The position numbers and the translations under genes were made by a program. 64,000 bases of DNA from Escarpia spicata. Lineage: Eukaryota > Annelida > Polychaeta > Sabellida > Siboglinidae. Below are positions 21,740-33,849 of this stretch, one piece after another. The stretch is from assembly GCA_963995525.1 (NCBI GenBank), contig OZ023205.1, positions 70,638,145 to 70,702,144 of the forward strand, given 5' to 3'. The first letter of the stretch is position 1; the number at the start of each line of letters is the position of its first letter. The notes beneath the pieces were generated by a model that ran no database searches, was not told the DNA's origin, and worked only from the letters and a program-made list of their open reading frames with translations.

Positions 21740-22440
21740 AAGTAGCACTCTGAAAGTGGGACTGCTTTCGTGACACTGCTTGTGTGACACTGCTAGTAAG
21801 ACTGTTTGTTTGACACTGCTTGAGTAACACTGCCTGTAAGGCTCTGCAGGTGTGGTACTGCTTGTGTGACACTGCCTGTAAGGCTCTGCAGGTGTGGTAC
21901 TGCTTGTGTGACACTGCCTGTAAGGCTCTGCAGGTGTGGTACTGCTTGTGTGACACTGCTTGTAAGACTCTGTATATTTGACATTGCTTGAGTGACACTT
22001 CTAGTAAGACTCTATTTGTATGACACTGTAAGTAAGCCTATGTTTATGGGGCACTGTTTGTGTGAGACTGCTATAAGGCTCTGCTTGCATGACAATTTTT
22101 GATTACACTGCTTGTAAGACTCTGCTTGTGTAACACTGCTTGAATGGCATTCCTTGGGTGATTCTGCTTGTGTGACACTGCTTGAAACACTGTGCTCGTG
22201 TGACAGTGTTTCATTGACACTGCTTGTGTGACTCTTATTGAGTGACACTGCTTGTATGACTCTGCTTGCATGACACTGCTTTTAAGACACTGTTAGTAGT
22301 AAGACTCTGCTTGTGTGACACTGCAGATAAGGCTCTGCTTGTTTGACTCTGTTGGAGTGACACTGCGTGTAAGACGTAGCGTGTGTGACACTGCTGAAGT
22401 GACACTGGTTGTAAGACTTTGCTTGTGTGATACTGCATTT
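21740..22440. repeat. TGACACTGCTTGTGTGA-type minisatellite, unit A
   Basis: Roughly 15-base units with variants TGACACTGCTTG, GTAAGACTCTGC and GTAAGGCTCTGCAGG. A 51-base higher-order unit (TGCCTGTAAGGCTCTGCAGG plus flank) repeats three times at about 21,825-21,960. A shorter stretch is at 22,700-22,860. Related arrays lie at 39,590 and 63,776. Confidence 0.9.
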
Positions 22441-22699
22441 GGTTTACAACTTTACTCTCTTAGTCTCACTTTTAATAAATACGTAGTCTTTTATTTCTTA
22501 TATATATATATATATATATATACTTTATATCCATAATGTTTATTTTAATGACGCTATTTTAAAATAAGTATCAGACTAAATTAATGTTTACACCACTAAG
22601 TCTTATGTATGTATATTGTTTTATTGTTAGCGACTCTGTACACACTATTGAACAGAGTCGTACTCTGGAGACTAGTGTATACATAAAGTTTATTATTAT
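22441..22699. other. AT-rich spacer with (TA)n
   Basis: Contains a (TA)n run at 22,500-22,522 and an (ATT)n run at 22,690-22,707. No gene. Confidence 0.5.
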
Positions 22700-22860
22700 T
22701 ATTATTATGAGTGACACTGCTTGGGTAGCACTGCTTGATTGACTCTATTTGAGTGGCACTGCTAGAGTAACACTGCTTATAAGACTCTGATTGTGTCATA
22801 CTTCGGGGGTGACTGCGCGTGGTGGCATCGTTTAGTGGCACTTCTAGTATGACAGTGCTA

Positions 22861-23244
22861 GAGAGAAACTGTTAATTGTTAAAATGGGATCACCTTTTCT
22901 GACCACCAGTACATTACACAAGCACCGGCCTCCCAAACAGGACAGAGACAATAGAGTTCGCTCCTGCACGTTGGTGATTGGAGAAGATAATGCATACGTG
23001 AACTTGGAGGAATTATTTGCTACAAAGAGCTGTAGAACTATGTCCATAAAAAAACACTGTCCATCCTCTACACTGGACTTGTCAGAAGGAAAATAGCGTA
23101 ATAATCAGTATATTGGAGTGATAGGGTCTATTAGAGCAGTGGTTGCATTGGAATAATGAGAACAACCTACCAGCTTCAGAGGTAGACAACATGGCCACCA
23201 TGACAGCCACCCCAAGCAATGCCAACTGAAATGGTGAATGACGA
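22861..23244. other. Spacer shared with unit B
   Basis: Matches about 39,890-40,280. Minus-strand frames near 23,230-23,090 (VAVMVAMLSTSEAGRLF) are open in both units, but run out of the CATA microsatellite and are not convincing genes. Confidence 0.35.
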
Positions 23245-23590
23245 TTTGAATACGTACATACACACATCCATACATACGTACATACGATCATACATACATA
23301 CATATATAAGTAAATACATACGAACATAAATACGTACTTACAAACATATGAACATACAGACGTACTTACATATGTACATACATAGGTACATATATACGTA
23401 CATACATACGTACGTACATACATATGTATATACATACATACTTACATATGTACATACAGAAGTACATACATAGGTACATACATACGTACTTACATACGTA
23501 CATAAATACGTACATAAATACGTACTTATATATGTACATACATACGAGCATACATACACACATACATGCATTGTATATACATACACACAA
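23245..23590. repeat. (CATA)/(TACG)-type tetranucleotide array
   Basis: Imperfect CATACATACGTACATA units. The Tyr/Val/Cys-rich or His/Thr/Tyr-rich ORFs are artefacts. Counterpart at 40,278. Confidence 0.95.
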
Positions 23591-23789
23591 TGCAATACAG
23601 TGCAATAAAAATTTATAATAATAGATACATCAGATAATTTTCTTCTGCTTGCGGAGCACAATGAGAATGCAAGGCATTGTTAGTAAACATAGCTAAACAT
23701 AGTGCATACAAGAAATAAGTATGTAATAGTAATACAAATGTGAAGGTAGTTAGTGCACATATATTTTAACGGTCGGCTTGCATGTGGTG

Positions 23790-25330
23790 GTTTGTTAACT
23801 CAAATCTTGCTTAGGTGACTTATGGCCTGGGGAACGAAGCTGTTTTTTAACCTGTTTTTTTGTACATCTTGGACATTGGTATCGTCTTTGAAACAGAAGA
23901 AGATCACATTCTGTGTAGAGTGGTTGGGAAGAATAATTAGCAACTTCACGTGCTTTTTTGATCATCGTGCGTTCACACAACTGAGAGACAGGCGGTGTGG
24001 GAATGCCTATGATCCTTTAAGCAATTTTTTTTTAGACAGACGAAGCAGGGAAGAAACAGATACTACAATAAGTCAACACTGACTCTATGCTGTTCCTGAA
24101 CAGCATGAGCAGAAGTTTTGGTTCGACATGATACAATCTTAGTTTCCTTAACAGGTACACTCTCTGCTGGCATTTTTTGCACACCTTTAGGATGAGGGCT
24201 ACACCAAGATACTTAAAGGTGTTCGTTACCTCCACTGCCTCACCATGAATAAAGAGCGGTCCACCAAACTGGCTACTGGTGCTGAAGTCAATGCTGAGTT
24301 CCTTTGTCTTGCGCACATTTAGTTATAGGAAGTTGTTTCAGCACCATACTGAGATTATGGACATATAGTTCGCAACGCTAGGAACGAATCTGAGTCATTC
24401 ATGCACGCCGCTACTGCTGGGTCGTCTGAGTATTTAATCAAGACATTAGAGTCACATTCGCTCCTTAAGTCGTTGGTGTACAGTGAGTATAGAATGGAGC
24501 TCCCAGCACATCCCTGGGGCGCCCCGGTATTCGTGATGATGTTGGGGGAGATGTTGCTGCCAACCTTCACGTGTTGTGGTGTGTTGCTGAGAAAGTTTTG
24601 TATCCAGTGAATGGAAGTTCGGGGGTACTTGCAGGACAAGAAGCTTTTTCAATCATCTTGTGGCGATGTATAGTATTAAATGTCGAAGTAGAATATATGA
24701 AGAAGATCAAGCATCATCGGTTCCACGCCCATGCTTGTAGGCGAATTACATAGGATCCAGTTTCTACTGAATGTGTGGAGAGAGGTTTGTCATGAACAAC
24801 ATATCAAGAGCTTTCATTGGAATAGAAGTGAGAGCAACTGGCCTGTAATGGCTGAGTTCCTGTGGGGAGGATAATTTATGCACAGGAATAACGGTGCTTG
24901 TTTTCCAGAGATTTGGAATGATGCCGGTATTTACAGACTTCTGGAACAGTTGTGAGAACACAGGCGCCTGTCCATCAGCACATGATCGGAAACGACGGCT
25001 CTATATGGTATCACGCCTGGAAGCTTTCATTCTATTGGGCATCTTAAACTGGCGAGTCACGTTGTCTTCAGATATGATAATCCCACCTGGGGAGGAGGAG
25101 GAGGAGATTGTTGCCAGAAGCTTTGTGCACTTGCATGTAAAGTCCATGCTGTCGAAGCGAGTATATAATTTGTTTAGCTCTGTAGCATCAGGCGTAATGT
25201 AAGATCTAGTATTTTGATTGGAACTGACATCACCGGCCATCGCTTTGAGATTTCTGAAGGCGTCACGTGTGTTTATGGTCTGATATTGATGTTCAACTTT
25301 GTCTCGAAAAGCTGATTTGGCGCAGCCAAT
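23790..25330 (-). mobile_element. Rex1/Babar-like LINE fragment, unit A copy
   Basis: Minus-strand order is: linker (INTRDAFRNLKAMAGDVSSN, TELNKLYTRFDSMDFTCKC), then FSQLFQKSVNTGIIPNLWKT, HYRPVALTSIPMKALD, GAPQGCAGSSILYSLYTNDL and LIKYSDDPAVAACM (catalytic Y-S-D-D). The thumb is KTKELSIDFSTSS with VTNTFKYLGVALI, and the C-terminus is TMIKKAREVANYSSQPLY with LLLFQRRYQCPRC. Frameshifts and deletions occur (for example in the 24,640-24,770 part). It was duplicated with the unit; the copy in unit B is at 40,800-42,450. Confidence 0.85.
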
Positions 25331-25333
25331 GTC

Positions 25334-25551
<218 letters not shown>

Positions 25552-25804
25552 AGCATTCATAAATATACATGTGTGCATATACAGTAATCATGCAAACATA
25601 CGCTTACACACAAGCACGTATGCATTATAAACAAATAGCTCAAACTCACCCTTATATTCTTCATATCAGCAGAGTAAGTTCAAATCTGAAACGAAATATT
25701 TTGTTATAATATCTATCCTTTTACAGTTACATACTTTATATTATGAAAGTAGACATTCCTTTTACAAACAGGTGTTATGCTGCAAAACTAACGTTATGCT
25801 AAAG

Positions 25805-25925
25805 GTAGCCGCACACCGCCCGATTGTTTACGCTGCGACGGATCTCGACCGTCGTAGCCCAATCGCGTATGATTGTAAGCTAGTGACTGGCCTACCACTG
25901 ACCGCCGCACACCGCTACGATTATT
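25805..25925. mobile_element. GC-rich MITE-like element, unit A
   Basis: Begins AGCCGCACACCGCCCGATTG and contains GCTGCGACGGATCTCGACCG, with a second direct GCCGCACACCGC near its end. GC content is far above the flanks. The reverse complement of the same terminus is at 28,855-28,877, and the unit B copy is at 42,763-42,885. It is probably a non-autonomous DNA element with decayed termini. Confidence 0.5.
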
Positions 25926-27330
25926 CAAAACGTGATATTGTAAACCTAGCGTTATTCTTATATTCACCATAAATGTTACTATTATTGGATACACCAACTC
26001 ATCTATATAATAGAACACTTCACTGCAACTGCGTATTACGTAATTTCGTAGTTAGATGTGACTCAGCGAAGAGCAAGTTGCCGGTGACAACTATTATGTG
26101 TTCTTTCAAAAATTGTAGCTCGATTGTGATTATTTAAAAAACCTGCTGAGACGGCGATTCAAACCCCACTATTCAACATAGTTACATTCACAATAGATCA
26201 TTACATAGAACAGTTGTTCTCATGCCAACATTAACGTATATCACATGTTCAAACAGATTACGTTTTTTGCCTGTGAAAAGCGTGTACATCAAATTTAAAT
26301 GTGAAAAGGTGGCCAGCAGTGGCTTTCCACTTGGTATGATAATTACCAAAACATTAAGTCTAAAATATAGGCGTACTTTTGTTTTGGTAAATTAGGCATA
26401 GTACAAATTTAAACATTCCAATTCAAATTTATTTCAGTTGATCATGTAGATTATGATTACAATATTTGTCCTTAGAAAACGAATGATGCTCGAACAACTT
26501 TATTATTTGCAATATTTTTAGAAGACGATTGTGCCAATAATGTTCATTGCAGAACATTTAGTACAGCTCATTGGTCAAACGAAGTAATACCGCTGCGAGT
26601 GGTGTGAATCGAGTTTTTGAATTGTGCAAACAATATAACGTATACAAACTAAAACAAATAATTTTCCGCCTATATATACGTATTAATGTAAATATGTCTA
26701 TGCTTCCGCCATTTTTTGTTATTATTTAAAAAGCTATGTTCATCATATGGATTCGGACGGACTTTTGTTCTCGTGATATAGACATACATGTATATGGTAC
26801 ACATATAAATACCTGAAAATTACAATTGCTATTTGTTTGAGCTTGAAAAACATGTTATACGTGTTCTTCCTAAAGAAATGTGGTTCGAGTGGTCAAAAGC
26901 AATTATTTGCCAATAATATTATGATTAGAAGAATATGTTTAGCAGACTCCTAGATATACTAAACATTGCAGATATAGATATATGTTAAGGATCGCTGAAT
27001 AACCAAATCAAAACCCTTGCTGATATCATTTGTATGAACTGTGCAAAAAACTTAAGGTATACAGTCTAAAAACCAAGTGTTTCCCCTATATTTGAAAGTG
27101 AATAAAGGAATCCTGAATTATCTGCCGCCACGTTTAATTATTACCACAATGTGTATTACATAGATTTAGGTGGACTTTTGTCTTGGCAATTTAGTCATGT
27201 TGTACATCTAAAAATACATAATAATTACAACTGCAGTCTTTTTAGATTGAAAAGTACATTGTGTGTCTGTCCGTACATAACAAATGTATCTCTGCCAGTC
27301 GATAGCAATTATTTGCAAATCAGTTGAGCA
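25926..27330. other. AT-rich DNA without recognised genes
   Basis: Matches unit B 42,886-44,171 at about 85-90% by eye. No coding or transposon protein was found. A weak internal repeat of TTTATTATTTGCAATA and TTTTTAGATTGAAAA-type phrases suggests an old non-coding element. Confidence 0.35.
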
Positions 27331-28254
27331 GATGACTGTGACTACACTGTATGTTTAGGAGATGACTGTGACTACACTGTATATTTAGGAGATGACTGTG
27401 ACTACACTGTATATTTAGGAGATGACTGTGACTACACTGTATATTTAGGAGATGACTGTGACTACACTGTATATTTAGGAGATGATTGTGACTACACTGT
27501 ATATTTAGGAGATGACTGTGACTACACTGTATGTTTAGGAGATGACTGTGACTACACTGTATATTTAGGAGATGACTGTGACTACACTGTATATTTAGGA
27601 GATGATTGTGACTACACTGTATATTTAGGAGATGACTGTGACTACACTGTATGTTTAGGAGATGACTGTGACTACACTGTATATTTAGGAGATGACTGTG
27701 ACTACACTGTATATTTAGGAGATGACTGTGACTACACTGTATATTTAGGAGATGACTGTGACTACACTGTATATTTAGGAGATGATTGTGACTACACTGT
27801 ATATTTAGGAGATGACTGTGACTACACTGTATGTTTAGGAGATGACTGTGACTACACTGTATATTTAGGAGATGACTGTGACTACACTGTATATTTAGGA
27901 GATGACTGTGACTACACTGTATATTTAGGAGATGACTGTGACTACACTGTATGTTTAGGAGATGACTGTGACTACACTGTATATTTAGGAGATGACTGTG
28001 ACTACACTGTATATTTAGGAGATGACTGTGACTACACTGTATATTTAGGAGATGACTGTGACTACACTGTATATTTAGGAGATGACTGTGACTACACTGT
28101 ATGTTTAGGAGATGACTGTGACTACACTGTATATTTAGGAGATGACTGTGACTACACTGTATATTTAGGAGATGACTGTGACTACACTGTATATTTAGGA
28201 GATGACTGTGACTACACTGTATATTTAGGAGATGACTGTGACTACACTGTATAT
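27331..28254. repeat. 30-bp minisatellite, 30.8 copies
   Basis: The unit is GATGACTGTGACTACACTGT plus ATATTTAGGA, in perfect 30-base register throughout. Only two variant sites are seen: ATGTTT in units 1, 7, 11, 17, 21 and 26, and GATGATTG in units 6, 10 and 16. Each GATGATTG unit is directly followed by an ATGTTT unit. Absent from the corresponding place in unit B. Confidence 0.98.
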
Positions 28255-28640
28255 GTCAGTTACATTTCAAGGACCACTGAATAGACCCACCAACTACCTT
28301 ACTCGTGGTATTCAACATTTGCTTGAAGTGAGCAAAGAAAATTATGCATATAGCCAAAATTAACCGATTTTACTGCATCTTAATATAATGAAAAGTAACC
28401 CGAAAAGACTTCCCGCTATACACAATTATTGTAAAATTATATAGTGTTATGCAACTTTGAACACAACAACCTTGCTAACGCTATACATCACTCTTGTGAT
28501 TTGTATACAGAGAAGCTTTTTAAACAAAACGTCACACTTAGCATTTCAGTGCGCAAGAAATGACAGGCTGACTATTTAGCATTATTTTTGAAAAATGGAA
28601 ATATTCTAATTCGTGGATTTAACATTCGTTAAATCCTTAC
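28255..28640. other. No feature recognised
   Basis: AT-rich sequence found only in unit A. Confidence 0.35.
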
Positions 28641-28664
28641 GATTCGAAAATCAAAGTCGGGAAG

Positions 28665-28880
28665 TGCCTCACACCGCCCGATTGGCCAAGATTACCAATC
28701 AGCGTCAGTCGTGCCGGTTGAGCATGGTCAATTGCCACGACTGCCGCTGACTCGACGTAAGACTGGGGAATCTTTAATCGCAAGCACACGCACACCGCCC
28801 CGATTACGCACGATTGTCTTCCCTGCGACGGTCGTGATACGTCGCAGCGTAGACAATCGGACGGTGTGCGGCGGGGTAAG
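28665..28880. mobile_element. MITE-like element with inverted GC-rich termini
   Basis: Starts CTCACACCGCCCGATTGG and ends AGACAATCGGACGGTGTGCG, giving inverted termini of about 16 bases with one or two mismatches. An internal CGCACACCGCCCCGATTACG suggests nesting or two fused copies. No protein is encoded, so it is likely mobilised in trans. Confidence 0.6.
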
Positions 28881-29106
28881 ATCGATGGTTCATTAAGGAT
28901 ACGTGACATTTAAAGCAGATGACAACTGAGTATAGGCGTGATATCATTCGCAGGTTGAGGCGAATGAGACTCCAGCACACTTGATTAGCAAGAAGCACAG
29001 TACATTTGGTGTCAAACAGAAATCATACTTACAGGTGCTCGTGTCAAAATTGTGCATTGACCCAGCTGAGGTTCTCGCCTTTAAATGCTTGTGAGAGAGA
29101 TAGATG

Positions 29107-29114
29107 ACAGTGTG

Positions 29115-29166
<52 letters not shown>

Positions 29167-29182
29167 CGCGCGAGTGTGTGTG
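29107..29182. repeat. (GT)n-(GC)n-(GT)n tract
   Basis: GTGTGTGC, a long GT run, then GCGCGCGCGCGCGCGC, then GTGTGTAT. Alternating purine-pyrimidine DNA of this kind can adopt Z-DNA. Missing from the unit B counterpart near 49,205. Confidence 0.95.
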
Positions 29183-30744
29183 TATGTGAGTGAATCACAC
29201 TAAACACTTAACGATCGCTTTTCAAGGACCCATCAACACTTGACTGCTCACATATATGTGTACGTTGATGGTGTTGACCCAACAACACATTCTTAATGGC
29301 CATCGGCGCCTATGCTTTTGTGAAGCCCTGTGAATATTTAATTAGATGGTATGTATTTAGACGCTTAGCGTTCGATAATTATTTACACTGTCAAGTTATG
29401 CTAAGTATAGTGTCAGAGACGTAAATATTGTACAGGAATAGAGCATCCACAGCGTTGCGTAAACTACATATTAACTAGAATATATCACATTTGTGATCAG
29501 TTGCTGATTGTGTCTTTAACCAAACTTGCATCGCACTGACAACATTGCTTACAACCTCACTATGTAAAGAACCGCCGTGGCTAATTAGATAATTTTTACT
29601 TATTACAAGTTGTAGGCGTTTAATAGAAACCCCAAATTAACAGTTACATAAAGACAAACAAGTGGGCGTCCTTATCCTAGGTAAGCTTAGGGCACTCGGG
29701 TGTGGTACGAGAGTGTTTGTTTTCAGTGGGAGGACGATCGCCTCCCGTGTCAACATAGCGGACACGGTGTTTGACTAATAGGGGTGGTAGCGAATTTCTA
29801 GGACGGACATTCACCACAATGGCCTCACCTTGGGAACTTTTTAGAACGGAAGTTCACCGCCATTGAAAATTATACAAATGTATGTAGCCACGATCCACCT
29901 CCGTCGCAACAGTATGAATATACATAACTACTTATGCATAGTGCCATAATTTCAATTAGCGCGCGCTATCCAGCGTCTCGATTTATCCTTGCTTGAAAGC
30001 GTTCCGTTGACTTGGCATAGAGTTAGTTTTGCGTCAAGGGGAAATATTGGAAATTCTAGGAGGGCGGCACTTATTATGCAAAAGGGAGAACGTTTGAGAC
30101 TGTGCATGGGGAACTACGAAAATGTTCCCCACATTTTAGGATTTGCAAAATTTCGGCAATTATGAACCTCGTCGGTTTACGTTTTGCTTTATGTTTGGAA
30201 CTCTATATTCCCGGGCACTTAACATTTCAAATATATGAAGAACTAGAAGCCGTTGACGTTCATGCATATGTAAAACGTTGTACGGACGCTGTAACCGATG
30301 TACGGACGAATATACTTAATATTCATGATAAATCTGGAAACGAGTGTGTGTCTAATTTATTGACAAACTAACATACCCTTTAGCCGCCGTGAGGGAACAA
30401 TACAATAATAACAACACGACGATGCACACGTATTGGCGAGCGACAATACTTTGTGAGGTAAGACTCCCGTCTTCTACATCCACTGCGCAGAGCCCAAACT
30501 GCTGAAGGAAAGAAGGAAGTAAAATAAGTACGATAAGTACAACCGATTCTTCGATATAGGGTTTTACAGGGTCCAGCAAGATTGCAACAGAAAAGAACAC
30601 TCGAGTTGGAACTGGACAAAGAGCTATTCCATGGTCTTGTATTTTGCTGTATATTTATATAACGGTACAAAATATAAACACTATTATTATACTATTATAA
30701 ATATTATTAAAAATATAATCCATGTAATAGCGTTTAATCATTCA
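29183..30744. other. Intergenic DNA shared with unit B
   Basis: Matches 49,215-50,585 except for about 235 bases (29,703-29,940) present only here. No gene is recognised. Confidence 0.35.
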
Positions 30745-30747
30745 TTG

Positions 30748-31002
30748 AGAGAGATGGTGTAGTGATTACCACATCCCCGTGGCATGCCAGCGCTATGTGT
30801 TCAAAACTAGGACCGGGCATGCATGGAATTGTTTTGTATAAACCTGGCTCTCACGATTGGTGATGACTCGGAGATCACGTTAATGGCGGTCCCGTCTCAA
30901 ATCTCTGCACATAAAAGAACCACTGAAGACAACAAGCATCCTGGTGCCAGAATGGTTGGTTTGGCAATAATGTTCTAAAAAACGCTTCTTCTTCGTCTTC
31001 CA
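30748..31002 (+). mobile_element. tRNA-derived SINE, unit A
   Basis: GAGAGATGGTGTAGTGATTA carries a pol III A-box-like TGGTGTAGTG, followed about 40 bases later by a B-box-like GTTCAAAACTAGGACC. The body contains CATCCTGGTGCCAGAATGG and ends in a CTTCTTCTTCGTCTTCC tail. A better-preserved A box (TGGTGTAGTGGTTAGCAC) is in the unit B copy. Confidence 0.6.
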
Positions 31003-31179
31003 TTTATGTGCATTTGTCGTATTGGTCGACAATTACTGACATGTGGCGGAGAATAAAAGATTTGCGTAACCTGACGTTTTGACAAAGTAAAAACAAATCA
31101 TGAGTAAAGTATAGGGTATGAATTAAAGTATAAACAAAATGCAAGGCAGCCTCTAAGCATAGCCATACGGGGCTTCCCA

Positions 31180-31392
31180 AAAGCGGCACGCCTGTACCCC
31201 TCCGGCAAGCCGGGGCCAGTGGGCCCCAGAGCACCTTAGCAGTACACTAGGCCCACAAAGAGTTGGTTAGGTGTGTCTTGACTCCCTCAGAATGAAGGTG
31301 CCAAATGTGGGGGACTGGATGGTTTCTGGGGGCAGAGCGTTCCAATTACGGTGCGGGGAAAGAAGGTGTTACTCATGTAGCCAGTGCGACAG
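31180..31392 (-). mobile_element. LINE ORF2 C-terminal remnant, unit A
   Basis: On the minus strand the frame resembles YMSNTFFPRT, W-N-x-LPPE, TVQSP, then SRHT-type residues, the F-PRT-x-R-x-WN-x-LP signature at the end of many LINE ORF2 proteins. It is clearer in unit B (51,030-51,232), where TFFPRNVRDWNDLPPETVQS is uninterrupted. Confidence 0.65.
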
Positions 31393-32475
31393 GAGATGCA
31401 TTGAATGAGTTATCATAAGACCATAATATTGTAATCACAATATATACATACTAGTTAGTTATTAGAACGTTGCCGAGCGCTGGAAACACCTAGAGATAGA
31501 GACTGACAAAGGCTAAGACCGTAATTGTTATGCTATTCTTAACACTCTGTCCATTTAAGTAATGATTGTAGAGTTTATAATTACACTATGTAATTTCTTG
31601 GTTTCCATTGTTGTTTCACAAATAACATTTCCATAACATTGATGAATTTATAGAATCGAGTGGTGATACAATTGGGATCCCAGGTTGGCTACAATATGTA
31701 CCAGTGGCGACACTGAACGGATAGTGCAAGAACGATATTCTGGAACTCGCCGAGCAACCCAAAACTCTTATACTTGAAAATTGTGTATACTCTGGCGGAA
31801 GTACACTAGCCGCGCAGACAAAAACAAGTGGCCGAACTTCTTCGAGTTTAACTTCTTGGTGCCGCCGACATTTTAATTCTAGTTGTCGTTGAATGTTCGA
31901 GTGAACTTGCGGATTTATTTAATATCGTTTTAAATTGTTGATTTGTGAAGTACATATCACTTGAGTTCCCCTGAAATTATATAATCAATAGAATTCGCGG
32001 AAATCGTACAGTAATTGTTATGCACCAACGCAGTTATTGCCGGTAGGTACTGACGAAAGAGCGTTTTCCAATCAGAGTTACAAAGATATGGAATAATTTA
32101 GGTGAGCCGTCTTTCCAGGAAGTCGTAGGGTATTTATAGATACAGATTTAGATCTGACCAACGAGGCCACCGCTTATGGTCAGGAACAACCTATGTAAAC
32201 CTATATAAATAAGTTATTCTTCCGGATGATGTGCCAGAAACAGACTATTCAAATTGTTATATGAGTTATTAAATCGAAACTCTAATACGTTAGTATTTTA
32301 AAACAGTTGGTGCTCGTCCAGATATGCCTTGTATTTGTTAAGCAGATTCAAATCCTGCTTATATTTTCATACTCAACACATTAATTGGTTGCTTCACACA
32401 TTAGCTAGGCCTACCCCTACCTGTGTTATTACCAAGACGGGTAACACAATGCACGGTTACTACTCAATTTGTTTG
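31393..32475. other. Intergenic DNA shared with unit B
   Basis: A + strand stretch near 32,060-32,120 reads VTKIWNNLGEPSFQE in A and VTKLWNNLGEPPSQD in B, vaguely like a LINE C-terminus. Otherwise nothing is seen. Confidence 0.3.
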
Positions 32476-32744
32476 TCTGCCAGTATATAGCCTCTCACAA
32501 AACAAGACTCTCGTTGTAACCTCCACGAGGTAACCATTGCATAATGGGCAATGTAGTGCACCACGCTGATTAAATGAGGTATCTCGGAGTAGCATGGGGC
32601 CCCAGAGAAATGTGCATGACCCACCGGCATGTGGATATGCTCTGCCTTTTCACCAAACCATGTCCCAGCTATGGGCAAATAGCAATCACAGAGTGTTAAG
32701 TTAATCTGAATAGTCACACACAATTTCTTGCAGAATACATACAA
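32476..32744 (-). CDS. Conserved ORF of unknown function, unit A
   Basis: A 94-codon frame contains CDCYLPIAGTWFGEKAEHIH, MPVGHAHFSGAPCYSEIPHL and ISVVHYIA. The unit B copy (55,106-55,372) keeps the frame. A central stretch of more than 100 bases differs at only one position. The same breakpoint, just before TCTGCCAG, borders the 2.5 kb segment in unit B. It is not a recognised gene and may be part of an undescribed transposon. Confidence 0.35.
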
Positions 32745-33849
32745 CTACTGTGATAAAACTATACTATATGTCATCACAAAATAAATCACACACTATGTCC
32801 TACAAACTGAATGACACCCAGAAATGTTTTTAAAGAAATAATATATATACATACATATACATTATGTTCATTGGATAGAATAATTATATTACCTATACGA
32901 GTGTCATGTTATTGTTATTATTTCCATATATCATTGATGATGTGTATTTGAAAAGAAATTAATGTTTGCTTTATTCCACCACATAAATACATGTGTATGT
33001 TGTCTATCCTGTGTCTAAGTAAATACCCTATGTCTGCAGTAAGATAAGTTCTTTTAGAAATTACGAATGTTACAAACTATATATTTCACCTCTGCTACAC
33101 CTGTTTATTCGAAATCTATCCCAATATCTTGAGGTTTTGCCGTTCGGCCTGGAAATATTTTCCAGAAAAATTGGCTAGCTAGGTCAAACGCATGTAGGAT
33201 CAGTTTACTTTTAGGGACGTATACAATAGTTTGAATACACAATGAAAGCTGGACACAATAATTTATATCAACAATATTCAGATCATGTTCACTACATGAA
33301 ACACATTACGTGGTTATAACTACAATATGTTTCCCAACAGAAAACTATTACATGTACACAACTGATTAAGCAGTTTATAATAGAAACGAATTATATTAAT
33401 TGGCTTTGGTTTCATATCGATCTGACCATTAAGGCGAAAAAGGAAACTCAAGGGTTTATCTAATAACCCAATATTTTTAAAACTGCATCAATTGGACCCA
33501 CCAACCATTGCAACGAGGTCCCCTGCGACATACAGACCACTTCTGTCACAAGCAAGTGACAAATGGGCAAGCGCCGCTGGGTAAATTTGACACGGGATGC
33601 GACGGCTACGTAACACAAATGGTCATTATTTCGAAGGGGGATAACAGCATTGACAATCTAGGTGGGAATTTTTGAAACACCATTTCTAACAAATTTTGTG
33701 GGGAAATGATATTCAATATTTTACAACACATTTAGCTAGTAATTTTAGTTGACGAGAAGAGAATACGCAGACCTTTATAATCCTTCGACTTATTTGCTTA
33801 CTATATGATCATATTATGGCCTTTACAAAATTATTTATACTTATTGCCA
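32745..33849. other. Highly conserved intergenic DNA (units A and B)
   Basis: No ORF of note. About 97-98% identical by eye to 55,373-56,480, clearly higher than other parts of the duplication. Confidence 0.45.

Noticed and set aside
21738..22438. Gln/Ser/His-rich minus-strand ORFs over the TGACACTGCTTG array
   Set aside because: Periodic translation of a 15-base-type minisatellite in overlapping frames.
23082..23661. Tyr/Val/Cys-rich ORFs, also at 40,100-40,723
   Set aside because: Translation of CATA tetranucleotide arrays, not cysteine-rich peptide genes.
27331..28254. CRISPR-like array
   Set aside because: The repeats are contiguous with no spacers, and the context is a eukaryotic genome.
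27328..28281. Long stop-free frame through the 30-bp minisatellite (repeat DDCDYTVYLG)
   Set aside because: The period is a multiple of three, so one open unit makes the whole array open. There is no ATG, a stop lies just before the array, and the opposite strand also has an open frame.
30755..30820. Functional tRNA gene at the A/B-box-like sequence
   Set aside because: No cloverleaf can be drawn, the body continues about 200 bases with a CTT-type tail, and it is duplicated with the unit. It is a SINE.
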